DNA of 7,804 nucleotides from Rhizobiales bacterium UBA697 (GCA_002298965.1 DBMN01000041.1:1-7804), one strand, 5' to 3'; counted from the stretch's first letter, positions 1-5,943 are shown. Numbers and translations: made by a program. The notes: a model not told the origin generated them from the letters alone.

Positions 1-966
1 CAGGGCCACCCGGGCCCCGGCGACGGGCTTGCCGGCGGCGTCGAGGCGGACGCGCAGGCGGCCGGCGGCGCCGACCGGGATCTCGTCGCCTTCACGGCCG
101 AACTCGGCGATCGGGCGCATGGCGGTCTTCGCCGTCAGCACGTTCAGCGGATTGGTGTGTTTGACGAAGTCGCCGACGTAGTCGTTGGCGGGGCGGAGCA
201 GAATGTCCTCGCGGCTGCCCGACTGGACGATGCGGCCGCCCTCCATGATGGTGATGGTGTTGCCGAGCTTCATCGCCTCGTCGAGGTCGTGGCTGACGAA
301 GACGATGGTCTTGCGGATGCGCTTCTGCAGGTCGATCAGCTCGTCCTGCAGCTTGTCGCGGATCAGCGGATCGAGCGAGGAGAAGGGCTCGTCCATCAAG
401 AGGATGTCGGCATCGGTGGCGAAGGCACGGGCGAGGCCGACGCGCTGCTGCATGCCGCCGGAGAGCTCGTGCACATAGCGGTCGGCCCAGCCGGAGAGGC
501 CGACCATGGCGAGCTTCTCGTCGACGATCGCGGCGCGCGCCTTGGCCCGCATGCCGCGCAGTTCCAGGCCGAAGCCGGCGTTCTGGCGCACGGTGCGCCA
601 GGGCAGCAGGCCGAACTGCTGGAAGACCATCGAGACGGTGCGCGAGCGCACGGCGCGCAGCGTGTCCTCGTCGCAGCGTGCGACGTCGACCGGGCGGCCG
701 GCATGGGCGACCATGACCGAGCCGCGCGACGGCTCGTTGAGGCGGTTCACGGCGCGCAGAATGGTCGACTTGCCGGAGCCCGACAGGCCCATCAGCACGC
801 AGATCTCGCCCTCGGCCACCTTCAGCGAGATGCCGGCGGCGCCGACGATGCAGCCGGTCTTCGCCTGGATCGTCTCGCGGGTCTCGCCGCGATCGAGGAG
901 GGCGAGCGCCTCGGCGCGGCGGGTGCCGAAGACGATGTCGACGTCGCGGAACTCGACGGCGTTCAT
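1..966 (-). CDS. choV: Choline/betaine ABC transporter ATP-binding protein ChoV (3' end cut off)
   Basis: Cytoplasmic ATPase that powers choline (possibly also betaine) uptake with the permease and binding protein encoded just upstream. The 322 visible residues start at the ATG complementary to 964-966 and stay open to the left edge. Motifs seen: Walker A GLSGSGKST (60-68), Q-loop FQQFG (115-119), ABC signature LSGGMQQR (168-175), Walker B ILLMDEP (188-194, catalytic E193) and H-loop SHDLDEA with H226. The block from about 20 to 45, before Walker A, is the long insertion typical of the ProV/OpuAA/ChoV branch. No CBS domain is visible after residue 280. This fits the short ChoV type (about 350 residues in Sinorhizobium, from memory) rather than longer osmoregulated ProV proteins. 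Its start overlaps the choW stop as ATGA, so translation is probably coupled. The family call is firm. Choline rather than betaine as substrate is inferred from the ChoX partner. Confidence 0.94.
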   Translation of the reverse strand, partial: MNAVEFRDVDIVFGTRRAEALALLDRGETRETIQAKTGCIVGAAGISLKVAEGEICVLMGLSGSGKSTILRAVNRLNEPSRGSVMVAHAGRPVDVARCDEDTLRAVRSRTVSMVFQQFGLLPWRTVRQNAGFGLELRGMRAKARAAIVDEKLAMVGLSGWADRYVHELSGGMQQRVGLARAFATDADILLMDEPFSSLDPLIRDKLQDELIDLQKRIRKTIVFVSHDLDEAMKLGNTITIMEGGRIVQSGSREDILLRPANDYVGDFVKHTNPLNVLTAKTAMRPIAEFGREGDEIPVGAAGRLRVRLDAAGKPVAGARVAL

Positions 967-1847
967 TCCGGCATCCTCCCGCGTTCGGAACGGGTCGGGC
1001 CGTCGGGCTTCTCGGGTTCCGGCCGGCGGAGCACGCGGTCGAGAATGATGGCGAGCACGACGATCGCCGCACCGGCCTCGAAGCCGGTGGCGACGTTGAC
1101 GGTGTTGAGCGCGCGCACCACCGGCTTGCCGAGGCCGTCGGCGCCGACCAGGGCGCCGATCACCACCATCGACAGCGACAGCATGATGCACTGGGTGACA
1201 CCGGCCATGATGGTCGGCAGCGCATGAGGCAGCTCGACCTTCCACAGCAGCTGCCGCTTCGTCGCGCCGAAGGCGAGCGCCGCCTCGCTCAAGGGTTTCG
1301 GCACCGAGGAGATGCCGAGATGGGTGAGGCGGACGGGGGCGGGCAGGGCGAAGATCACGGTCGCGACCAGTCCCGGCACCGAGCCGAGGCCGAAGAGCAC
1401 CAGCGTCGGGATCAGATAGACGAAGGTCGGGATCGTCTGCATCAGGTCGAGGATCGGCCGGAGGATGCGGTAGAGCCAGGGCCGGTGGGCGGCGGCGACG
1501 CCGAGCGGCACGCCGACGATCATGCAGACGATGGTCGAGGAGAGGACCAGCGCCAGCGTCTGCATCGTGGCTTCCCAGTAGCCGAGATTGACCACCAGCA
1601 GCAGCGAGACCAGCACGAAGACGGCGAGCGAGATCGAGCGGTGCAGCGCCCAGGTCGCGACGGCCGCGACGACGACGGCGGCGAGCGGCGGCAGAGTGAG
1701 GAGCACGCCGGTCAGCCCGTCGATGACGGAGCCGAGCACCAGCGACACGGCATCGAAGAAGCCGCGGCCGTGCGTGGTGAGAAAATCCATCAGGATCTTC
1801 ATCCAGCGCCCGAGCGGGAGCTTGTTGTCGACGAGCCAGTCTTGCAT
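963..1847 (-). CDS. choW: Choline ABC transporter permease ChoW
   Basis: Inner-membrane permease of the ProW/ChoW family, 294 residues, complete. Hydrophobic segments lie at roughly 41-66, 72-89, 97-119, 141-168, 218-237 and 257-272. The cytoplasmic EAA loop that docks on the ATPase is at 188-217, beginning EAALAFGATKRQ and continuing through ELPHALPTIMAGV. The central part containing QTIPTFVYLIPTLVLFG (137-153) is characteristic of the glycine betaine/choline permeases. The N terminus (1-40) is short compared with E. coli ProW, as expected for ChoW. The ATG at 1847 is the natural start (the MQDWL N terminus resembles this family), although the preceding Shine-Dalgarno is weak. The stop overlaps the choV start by four bases, and the gene follows choX after 66 bases that hold a hairpin. 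Confidence 0.94.
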   Translation of the reverse strand: MQDWLVDNKLPLGRWMKILMDFLTTHGRGFFDAVSLVLGSVIDGLTGVLLTLPPLAAVVVAAVATWALHRSISLAVFVLVSLLLVVNLGYWEATMQTLALVLSSTIVCMIVGVPLGVAAAHRPWLYRILRPILDLMQTIPTFVYLIPTLVLFGLGSVPGLVATVIFALPAPVRLTHLGISSVPKPLSEAALAFGATKRQLLWKVELPHALPTIMAGVTQCIMLSLSMVVIGALVGADGLGKPVVRALNTVNVATGFEAGAAIVVLAIILDRVLRRPEPEKPDGPTRSERGRMPE

Positions 1848-1867
1848 GGGATCGGTTCCGGTCGGGT

Positions 1868-1897
1868 CGCCCGCGGCGCGAGAGGCGCCGCAGGGCG
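1868..1897 (-). promoter_or_regulatory. Intercistronic hairpin between choX and choW
   Basis: On either strand the 30 bases fold into a long GC hairpin. A seven-pair stem GCGGCGC/GCGCCGC (1873-1879 with 1885-1891) closes a five-base loop. It is extended by five pairs CGCCC/GGGCG (1868-1872 with 1893-1897), with one unpaired base at 1892. No T-run follows, so it is not a classic terminator. In binding-protein transporter operons, such hairpins just after the binding-protein gene commonly protect the upstream mRNA and reduce read-through, giving more binding protein than permease. That role is inferred here. Confidence 0.5.
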
Positions 1898-1913
1898 CGG
1901 GACGCGCTGGGCC

Positions 1914-2864
1914 TCAGAGCTTCAGCGCGGCCTTGACGGCGTCGAGGCCGGGCTTGCCGTCGAAGGTGGTGACGCCGTCGAGCCAGGCCGCCCAGACGGT
2001 CGGGTTGGCCTTCAGCCACTTCTCGGCCGCCTTGTCGCCCTCCATCCCGTCGTTGAGGATATAACCCATCACGACGTTCTCGAGCTCCAGCGTGAACTTG
2101 AGATTGCCGACGAGCTTGCCGGCGTTGGGGCACTGGGCCGGCCAGCCGGCGCGGACGTTGGTGTAGATCGTCGCGCCGCCGAAGTCGGGGCCGAAGACGT
2201 CGTCGCCGCCGGAGAGATACTTGATGGCGTATTTGGTGTTCATCGGATGGGGCTCCCATCCGAGGAAGACGATCGCCTCGCCGCGGGCGCCGGCGCGCTC
2301 GACCTGGGCGAGCATGCCCTGCTCGCTCGATTCGACCAGCTGGAAGCCGTCGAGGCCGAACTTCTTGCCCTCGATCATGCCGAGGATCAGGCGGTTGCCG
2401 TCGTTGCCGGGCTCGATGCCGTGGATCTTGCCGCCGAGCTTGTCCTTGAACCTGGCGATGTCCTTGAAGTCCTTCAGGCCTTCGTCCCACAGCTTGGTGG
2501 GAACGGCGAGCGTGTACTTGGCGCCGGTCAGGTTGGCGGCGCCGACCTCGATCGACTTGTCGTCGACGAAGGGTTTGCGATCGGCTTCCATCGTCGGCAT
2601 CCAGTTGCCGAGGAAGACGTCGATGTCCTTGTTCTTCAGCGAGGCATAGGTCACCGGCACCGACAGGACCTGGGTCTTGGGCTGGTAGCCGAGACCCTCG
2701 AGGATCTTCGAGGCGATGGCCGTCGTGGCGGTGATGTCGGTCCAGCCGACGTCGGAGAAGCGCACGGCCTTGCAGGAGGCCGGATCGGCGGCCTCGGCCG
2801 CGGGAGCGGCGAGCACGGCGGCGGCGAGCAGGGTGGCAAGGGTGACGGCTTTCGGGCTCGGCAT
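1914..2864 (-). CDS. choX: Choline-binding periplasmic protein ChoX
   Basis: Periplasmic substrate-binding protein of 316 residues that captures choline and delivers it to ChoW/ChoV. A Sec signal peptide occupies about 1-26 (Lys5, a hydrophobic run, cleavage near AEA-AD). Every ligand-binding residue I recall for Sinorhizobium ChoX (W43, D45, W90, Y119, N156, W205) has a counterpart exactly two positions earlier: W41, D43, W88, Y117, N154 and W203. The aromatic cage for the quaternary ammonium group is therefore intact. The two cysteines C31 and C245 may form the disulphide known in ChoX. The ATG at 2864 is preceded by AGGAGGA with six-base spacing. Another ATG four bases upstream is out of frame. 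This is the first gene of choXWV. The cage supports choline as ligand, but betaine binding is not excluded. Confidence 0.96.
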   Translation of the reverse strand: MPSPKAVTLATLLAAAVLAAPAAEAADPASCKAVRFSDVGWTDITATTAIASKILEGLGYQPKTQVLSVPVTYASLKNKDIDVFLGNWMPTMEADRKPFVDDKSIEVGAANLTGAKYTLAVPTKLWDEGLKDFKDIARFKDKLGGKIHGIEPGNDGNRLILGMIEGKKFGLDGFQLVESSEQGMLAQVERAGARGEAIVFLGWEPHPMNTKYAIKYLSGGDDVFGPDFGGATIYTNVRAGWPAQCPNAGKLVGNLKFTLELENVVMGYILNDGMEGDKAAEKWLKANPTVWAAWLDGVTTFDGKPGLDAVKAALKL

Positions 2865-2870
2865 TCATCG

Positions 2871-2877
2871 TCCTCCT
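2871..2877 (-). promoter_or_regulatory. Ribosome binding site of choX
   Basis: AGGAGGA on the minus strand, six bases before the ATG at 2864. It selects this start over the out-of-frame ATG at 2868. It is the strongest Shine-Dalgarno in the window, consistent with high-level synthesis of a binding protein. Confidence 0.8.
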
Positions 2878-2936
2878 GAAAATGCGGGGACACCGGAGCG
2901 CAAGACGCGCCGAATGTCCAGTCCGCATCGACTGTT

Positions 2937-2948
2937 CGCGACGTCGCG
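2937..2948. repeat. 12-base palindrome upstream of choX
   Basis: CGCGACGTCGCG is a perfect palindrome 73 bases upstream of the choX start codon, inside the 128-base gap behind the hydrolase gene. The position would suit a repressor operator for the choline operon. In such GC-rich DNA a 12-base palindrome can also arise by chance, and I see no convincing -35/-10 pair nearby. Confidence 0.25.
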
Positions 2949-2978
2949 GCAGGCATTCCTTCGGAGGAGACGGGCCTT

Positions 2979-3006
2979 CGCCGAAGACGCGGTCACGGCT
3001 TCGGCG
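2979..3006 (-). terminator. Possible hairpin at the end of the hydrolase gene
   Basis: CGCCGAAG (2979-2986) and CTTCGGCG (2999-3006) form a perfect eight-pair stem with a twelve-base loop that includes the hydrolase stop codon. There is no T-run after it in the direction of transcription. At best it is a weak or factor-dependent terminator separating the hydrolase from choXWV. Confidence 0.25.
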
Positions 3007-3946
3007 TCGTGACAACGCGGAACCAGGCGGCGAGCGCCTCGGTGACGCGCGGGTCGTCGAGCACGCGGTGGCGGGTGCCGGTGACGGCGATGCGCTGCTT
3101 CGGCTCGGCGGCGAGCGCGAAGAGGCGGGCGCCGTGGTGCGCCGGCACGATCTCGTCGTCCTCGGCGTGGAGCAGCAGGACGGGCGCGCCGACCGCGGCG
3201 ATGCGGCGGTCGGAGCGGAAGCGGTCGGGCAGGACGAGGCGCACCGGCAGGGCGGGGTGGCGTTCGGCGGCGACGTCGGTCAGCGAGGCGAAGGCGGCGT
3301 CGAGCAGGAGGCCAGCGAAGCGATGGCGGGCGGCGAGCGCGGTCGCGACGCCCGTGCCCAGCGACTGGCCGACGACGACGATGCGCGAGGCCTCCCAACC
3401 GAGCCGGCGCGCTTCGGCGAGGGCTGCCTCGGCGTCGCGGGCGAGGCCTTCTTCGGTGGGCGAGCCGGTCGAGCCGCCGAAGCCGCGATAGTCGATGGCG
3501 AGCACCGCGAGGCCGAAGGAACGCAGCCGTTCGATCTGGTCGACGCGGTCGACGAGCGAACCGCCGCTGCCGTGGAAATAGAGCGCGAGCGCCGCCCCCT
3601 CGGCCGCCGGCACGAACCAGCCGACCAGCCTCTCGCCGTCCTCGGTCGCGATCGACAGCACGCGGGCGCCGGCGAGCCCGGCCTCGGCCGGGGCGATCGT
3701 CTCGCGATCGGGGGCATAGACGAGCCGCACCTCGAGTGCGGGGACGACGAGGACGCCGGCGAGACCGATCGCCGAGGCGGCCGCCGCCGCGAGGAGGCCG
3801 CGACGCAGAGCCCGGCGCCCGGTCGGGTGATCCGGTCCGGGCGGCAGGGCGGCCGGCGAAGGGCTCGGCGGTTCCGACAAGGACGGCTCCCGAAGTGGCT
3901 GCGGCATTCGTGCCGGCGCGGCTCGCGCGCCCGACATCGGTAGCAT
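2993..3946 (-). CDS. Membrane-anchored alpha/beta hydrolase (BEM46/ABHD13-like)
   Basis: Serine hydrolase of the alpha/beta-hydrolase fold, up to 317 residues; the substrate is unknown. A Pro-rich N terminus (about 15-42) and an Arg-flanked hydrophobic segment (about 51-71) suggest an inner-membrane anchor with the catalytic domain outside the cytoplasm. Catalytic features: the FHGSGGS oxyanion strand-loop (124-130), nucleophile elbow GQSLGTG (193-199, S195), acid in AEDDEIVP (probably D264), and H293 in GTRHRVL. The DYRGFGGSTGSPTEEG block (152-167) is typical of the BEM46-like branch. The start is uncertain. ATG at 3946, 3937 and 3907 are all in frame; a GGCGG nine bases ahead favours 3937 slightly. 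It lies on the same strand as choXWV, 128 bases upstream, and is probably a separate unit. A link to choline (for example ester hydrolysis) would be a guess. Confidence 0.88.
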   Translation of the reverse strand: MLPMSGARAAPARMPQPLREPSLSEPPSPSPAALPPGPDHPTGRRALRRGLLAAAAASAIGLAGVLVVPALEVRLVYAPDRETIAPAEAGLAGARVLSIATEDGERLVGWFVPAAEGAALALYFHGSGGSLVDRVDQIERLRSFGLAVLAIDYRGFGGSTGSPTEEGLARDAEAALAEARRLGWEASRIVVVGQSLGTGVATALAARHRFAGLLLDAAFASLTDVAAERHPALPVRLVLPDRFRSDRRIAAVGAPVLLLHAEDDEIVPAHHGARLFALAAEPKQRIAVTGTRHRVLDDPRVTEALAAWFRVVTTPKP

Positions 3947-4012
3947 CCGCCCATTGGGCGAGGCAACGGCGGCGGAAATCGGGGCGCCGAGGGATCCGGA
4001 GTGTCTTGTCCG

Positions 4013-4044
4013 ATGTAGAAACAGCCCCGCGCCGACTGCGTCAA
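4013..4044 (-). promoter_or_regulatory. Candidate leftward promoter for the hydrolase gene
   Basis: On the minus strand TTGACG (4044-4039) matches the -35 consensus at five of six bases. The best downstream element is a poor CTACAT/TCTACA around 4019-4013, with 19-20 bases of spacing, so only the -35 half is convincing. The location, 67 bases or more ahead of the likely starts, is reasonable. Confidence 0.3.
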
Positions 4045-4068
4045 CCTTAATGATATACCAGTAAATTC

Positions 4069-4097
4069 ATTACAATTTTACACAATTACAGTATAGT
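4069..4097 (+). promoter_or_regulatory. Candidate sigma-70-type promoter of the peptide gene
   Basis: A -35-like ATTACA (4069-4074, four of six consensus bases) and a -10 TATAGT (4092-4097, five of six) are separated by exactly 17 bases. Transcription would begin near 4104, giving a leader of about 105 bases before the peptide ATG at 4209. The weak -35 overlapped by direct repeats suggests that an activator may be needed. Confidence 0.5.
4070..4093. repeat. Three TTACA repeats at exact 8-base spacing
   Basis: TTACAATT, TTACACAA and TTACAGTA follow one another without a gap, so TTACA recurs with an 8-base period three times. The array overlaps the proposed -35 and spacer of the peptide promoter, a typical position for a regulator that binds direct repeats. 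The binding protein is unknown. With only three short units this is neither CRISPR nor an iteron array. Confidence 0.55.
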
Positions 4098-4195
4098 TAA
4101 TGACGTTGCGTTAGTATTAATCTCTCACATTTGTTGAAACGATCGACGCAAAATGCCATCAACTTCGCACCGATCTCGGACGGGGTCGGCGAAAA

Positions 4196-4200
4196 AGGAG
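4196..4200 (+). promoter_or_regulatory. Ribosome binding site of the peptide gene
   Basis: AGGAG preceded by a run of A, eight bases before the ATG at 4209. It marks that ATG as the true start and argues against the in-frame TTG at 4131, which has no comparable site. Confidence 0.75.
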
Positions 4201-4208
4201 ATGATCCC

Positions 4209-4334
4209 ATGAAGGAACTCAAGCTCGACCAGCTGAAGACCCTCGCCGGCGGCGGCGGCCCGTGCGGCAAGGACAAGGGCGGCTCCTCGGCTCCGGACTG
4301 CGGTGGCAAGTCCAAGTCGGGCAAGTGCAGCTGA
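4209..4334 (+). CDS. Double-glycine leader peptide, colicin V-type secreted peptide precursor (three cysteines)
   Basis: A 41-residue precursor. Residues 1-15, MKELKLDQLKTLAGG, have the form of a leader cut after Gly-Gly by a C39-peptidase ABC exporter. Hydrophobic residues sit at the expected positions P4 (L12), P7 (L9) and P12 (L4). The leader aligns gaplessly with the 15-residue colicin V leader MRTLTLNELDSVSGG, sharing M1, L4, L6, L9, G14 and G15. Cleavage there leaves a 26-residue core made mostly of Gly, Ser, Lys and Cys, with C19, C31 and C40 and a net charge near +3. It has no hydrophobic stretch, so a pore-forming microcin like colicin V itself is unlikely. A metal-binding, disulphide-bonded or modified peptide is more plausible. 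The gene has its own promoter candidate, a good Shine-Dalgarno and a terminator. A CvaA-like adaptor 2.8 kb downstream supports export. I do not recognise the core family. Confidence 0.75.
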   Translation: MKELKLDQLKTLAGGGGPCGKDKGGSSAPDCGGKSKSGKCS

Positions 4335-4345
4335 TCTGAGCGGCG

Positions 4346-4365
4346 CGGGGGCCTCATGGCCCCCG
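4346..4365 (+). repeat. GC hairpin just after the peptide gene
   Basis: CGGGGGCC and GGCCCCCG form a perfect eight-pair stem around the loop TCAT, starting 12 bases after the stop codon. No T-run follows. Together with the terminator directly downstream it may protect the 3' end of the short peptide mRNA. Confidence 0.5.
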
Positions 4366-4379
4366 TCGACGGCTCGACG

Positions 4380-4414
4380 AAGCCGGGTCGAACGTTTCGC
4401 TCGATCCGGCTTTT
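4380..4414 (+). terminator. Intrinsic terminator of the peptide gene
   Basis: Twelve consecutive pairs (4380-4391 with 4401-4412, one of them G-U) close a nine-base loop, and TTTT at 4411-4414 ends the structure. This is the best rho-independent terminator in the window. It implies that the peptide is made from its own short transcript, separate from the aminotransferase gene. Confidence 0.7.
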
Positions 4415-4423
4415 CGCGTCTTG

Positions 4424-4450
4424 CCCCTCGAGGGGGCGGGATCATCCCGC
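4424..4450. repeat. Two adjacent palindromes upstream of the aminotransferase gene
   Basis: CCCCTCGAGGGG (4424-4435) is a perfect palindrome, and GCGGGATCATCCCGC (4436-4450) is an inverted repeat of seven-base arms around one base. They abut each other 80 bases ahead of the aminotransferase start. They could be operator sites for that gene or extra transcript-end hairpins. I saw no clear promoter in the remaining 4451-4517. Confidence 0.4.
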
Positions 4451-4517
4451 GTCCGTGGACCCGACCGAGGGGACGGGCCCGCGGATGCACGGTCCGACCA
4501 TCGCGCGGCGTTTCACC

Positions 4518-4521
4518 GGAG
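4518..4521 (+). promoter_or_regulatory. Ribosome binding site of the aminotransferase
   Basis: GGAG eight bases before the ATG at 4530. It decides that start over the in-frame ATG at 4356, which lies inside the loop of the hairpin after the peptide gene. Confidence 0.65.
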
Positions 4522-4529
4522 CCTGCCCC

Positions 4530-5936
4530 ATGTCGACCCTTCTGCCCCAGACCCTTTCGCCCGAAACCCTGGCGCCCGAGACGCTCGCCGATCTCGTCGC
4601 CGCCGACACCGCCCATCACCTCCATCCCTTCGCCGACATGAAGGATCAACTGGAGCACGGTGTCCGCGTCATCACGCGCGGCGAGGGGGTCCATGTCTGG
4701 GACGGCGAGGGCAAGAAGTATCTCGACGCCTTCGCGGGGCTGTGGTGCGTCAACGTCGGCTACGGCCGGCGCGAGATTTCCGAAGCCGTGTTCGCCCAGA
4801 TGAACCAGCTTCCCTTCTACAACACCTTCTTCGGCACCACGACGGTGCCGACGGCGCGGCTGGCGGCGAAGATCTGTTCGCACGCGGGGCCGTCGATCAA
4901 CCACGTCTTCTTCACCAACTCGGGCTCCGAGGCCAACGACACCTGGCTGCGGCTGGCGCGGGTCTACTGGGCGACCAGGGGCAAGCCGAAGAAGACCGTC
5001 GTCGTCTCGCGCCACAACGCCTATCACGGCTCGACGGTGGCCGGCGCCAGCCTCGGCGGCATGCGCCACATGCACGAGCAGGCGGGATCGCTCGTCCCCG
5101 ACATCGTCCACATCGGCCAGCCCTACTGGTACGCTGAGGGCGGCGACATGACGCCGGAGGCCTTTGGCCTCGCCCGGGCGCGCGAGCTCGAGGAGACGAT
5201 CCGCCGGATCGGCGCCGACCGCATCGCCGCCTTCGTCGCCGAGCCGATCCAGGGATCGGGCGGGGTGATCGTGCCGCCGTCGACCTATTGGCCGGAGATC
5301 CAGCGGATCTGCCGCAAGCACGACATCCTCCTGGTCACCGACGAGGTCGTCTGCGGCTTCGGCCGGCTCGGCGAGTGGTTCGGCTTCCAGCACTACGGGC
5401 TCGAGCCGGACTTCTGTCCGATCGCCAAGGGTCTGTCGTCGGGCTACGTGCCGATCGCCGGCGTGCTGGTCTCCGACCGCGTCGCCGACGTGCTGATGAA
5501 GGACGCCGGGCAGATCGCCCACGGCTTCACCTATTCCGGCCATCCGGTCGCCGCCGCCGCGGCCCTCGCCAATCTCGAGATCATCGAGCGCGAAGGGCTG
5601 GTCGAGCGGGTGCGCGACGACATCGGCCCCTATTTCGCGAAGGCCTGGGGCGGGCTCGCCGATCACGTGCTGGTCGGCGAGGCGGTGTCGGTCGGCCTCC
5701 TCGGGGCGATCCAGCTCGTCCTCGACAAGACGACGCGCAAGCGCTTCACGAAGCCCGAGGACATCGGGATGATCGTGCGCAACTTCTGTTTCCGCGACGG
5801 CGTCATCCTCAGGGCCGCGGCCGACCGCATCCTGATCTCGCCGCCGCTGATCATCTCGCGCGACGAGGTCGACCAGGTGGTCGCCACGGTGCGCGGCGTC
5901 CTCGACTTCGTCGCCGCCGAACTGTCGTCGGACTGA
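4530..5936 (+). CDS. Class III PLP aminotransferase, putrescine/omega-amine:pyruvate type (SpuC-like)
   Basis: Cytoplasmic fold-type I aminotransferase, 468 residues with the start at 4530. It transfers an amino group from a terminal amine or omega-amino acid to a keto acid, probably pyruvate. Seen: LWCVNVGYGR (71-80), phosphate-binding GSEAND (132-137), YHGSTVAGASLGGM (165-178), EPIQGSGGVIVPP (238-250), the PLP aspartate in TDEVVCGFGR (D271), and Schiff-base lysine K300 in IAKGLSSGY. The flipping arginine of omega-transaminases is present as R428 in ILRAAAD. From memory the sequence follows Pseudomonas SpuC closely along its whole length. One oddity is that the usual VRGVG motif reads AVSVG (385-389), so its arginine is missing. 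The substrate cannot be fixed: putrescine, beta-alanine, taurine and other amines are all possible. It stands between the peptide gene and the export genes, but it is a common housekeeping-type enzyme and may be unrelated to them. Confidence 0.93.
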   Translation: MSTLLPQTLSPETLAPETLADLVAADTAHHLHPFADMKDQLEHGVRVITRGEGVHVWDGEGKKYLDAFAGLWCVNVGYGRREISEAVFAQMNQLPFYNTFFGTTTVPTARLAAKICSHAGPSINHVFFTNSGSEANDTWLRLARVYWATRGKPKKTVVVSRHNAYHGSTVAGASLGGMRHMHEQAGSLVPDIVHIGQPYWYAEGGDMTPEAFGLARARELEETIRRIGADRIAAFVAEPIQGSGGVIVPPSTYWPEIQRICRKHDILLVTDEVVCGFGRLGEWFGFQHYGLEPDFCPIAKGLSSGYVPIAGVLVSDRVADVLMKDAGQIAHGFTYSGHPVAAAAALANLEIIEREGLVERVRDDIGPYFAKAWGGLADHVLVGEAVSVGLLGAIQLVLDKTTRKRFTKPEDIGMIVRNFCFRDGVILRAAADRILISPPLIISRDEVDQVVATVRGVLDFVAAELSSD

Positions 5937-5943
5937 GGTCGCT

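Larger units (their letters stand above)
4047..4100. other. AT-rich island between divergent genes
   Basis: Forty-three of these 54 bases are A or T, and the A+T bias continues less strongly to about 4140, while flanking DNA is very GC-rich. It contains no coding frame that resembles a protein. It holds the repeats and the promoter described separately, plus two copies of TTAATGA exactly 50 bases apart (4047-4053, 4097-4103) and an inverted TCATTA at 4067-4072. Such islands in GC-rich genomes often mark regulated promoters bound by silencers or activators; that role is inferred. Confidence 0.7.

Noticed and set aside
92..1072. Open frame of 326 codons on the minus strand over the choV region
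   Set aside because: It is a different frame from choV. Its product is Arg/Pro/His-rich without an ordered domain, while the choV frame carries all ABC motifs.
1224..2879. Long open frame (551 codons) on the plus strand
   Set aside because: It is antisense to choX and choW, is extremely rich in Glu, Arg, Gly and Asp as expected for a GC-rich shadow frame, and has no recognisable domain.
4070..4093. CRISPR array or replication iterons
   Set aside because: The units are only 8 bases with a 5-base conserved core and three copies, far too short for CRISPR repeats and spacers, and there is no replication gene nearby.
4131..4208. N-terminal extension of the small peptide from the TTG at 4131
   Set aside because: It would place 26 residues before a leader that already has the complete colicin V-type length, and the ATG at 4209 has a good ribosome binding site.
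3947..4208. tRNA, riboswitch or small RNA gene in the large intergenic region
   Set aside because: I found no cloverleaf, no CCA end and no recognised riboswitch core. The region is better explained by divergent promoters and a 5' leader.
4356..4529. N-terminal extension of the aminotransferase by 58 residues from the ATG at 4356
   Set aside because: This ATG lies in the loop of the hairpin after the peptide gene and has no Shine-Dalgarno, and the extension spans the terminator. The ATG at 4530 has GGAG at eight bases and gives the usual family length.
4125..5666. Long open frame (513 codons) on the minus strand
   Set aside because: It is antisense to the aminotransferase and the peptide gene, with shadow-frame composition (Arg, Gly, Asp, Val repeats) and no family motifs.
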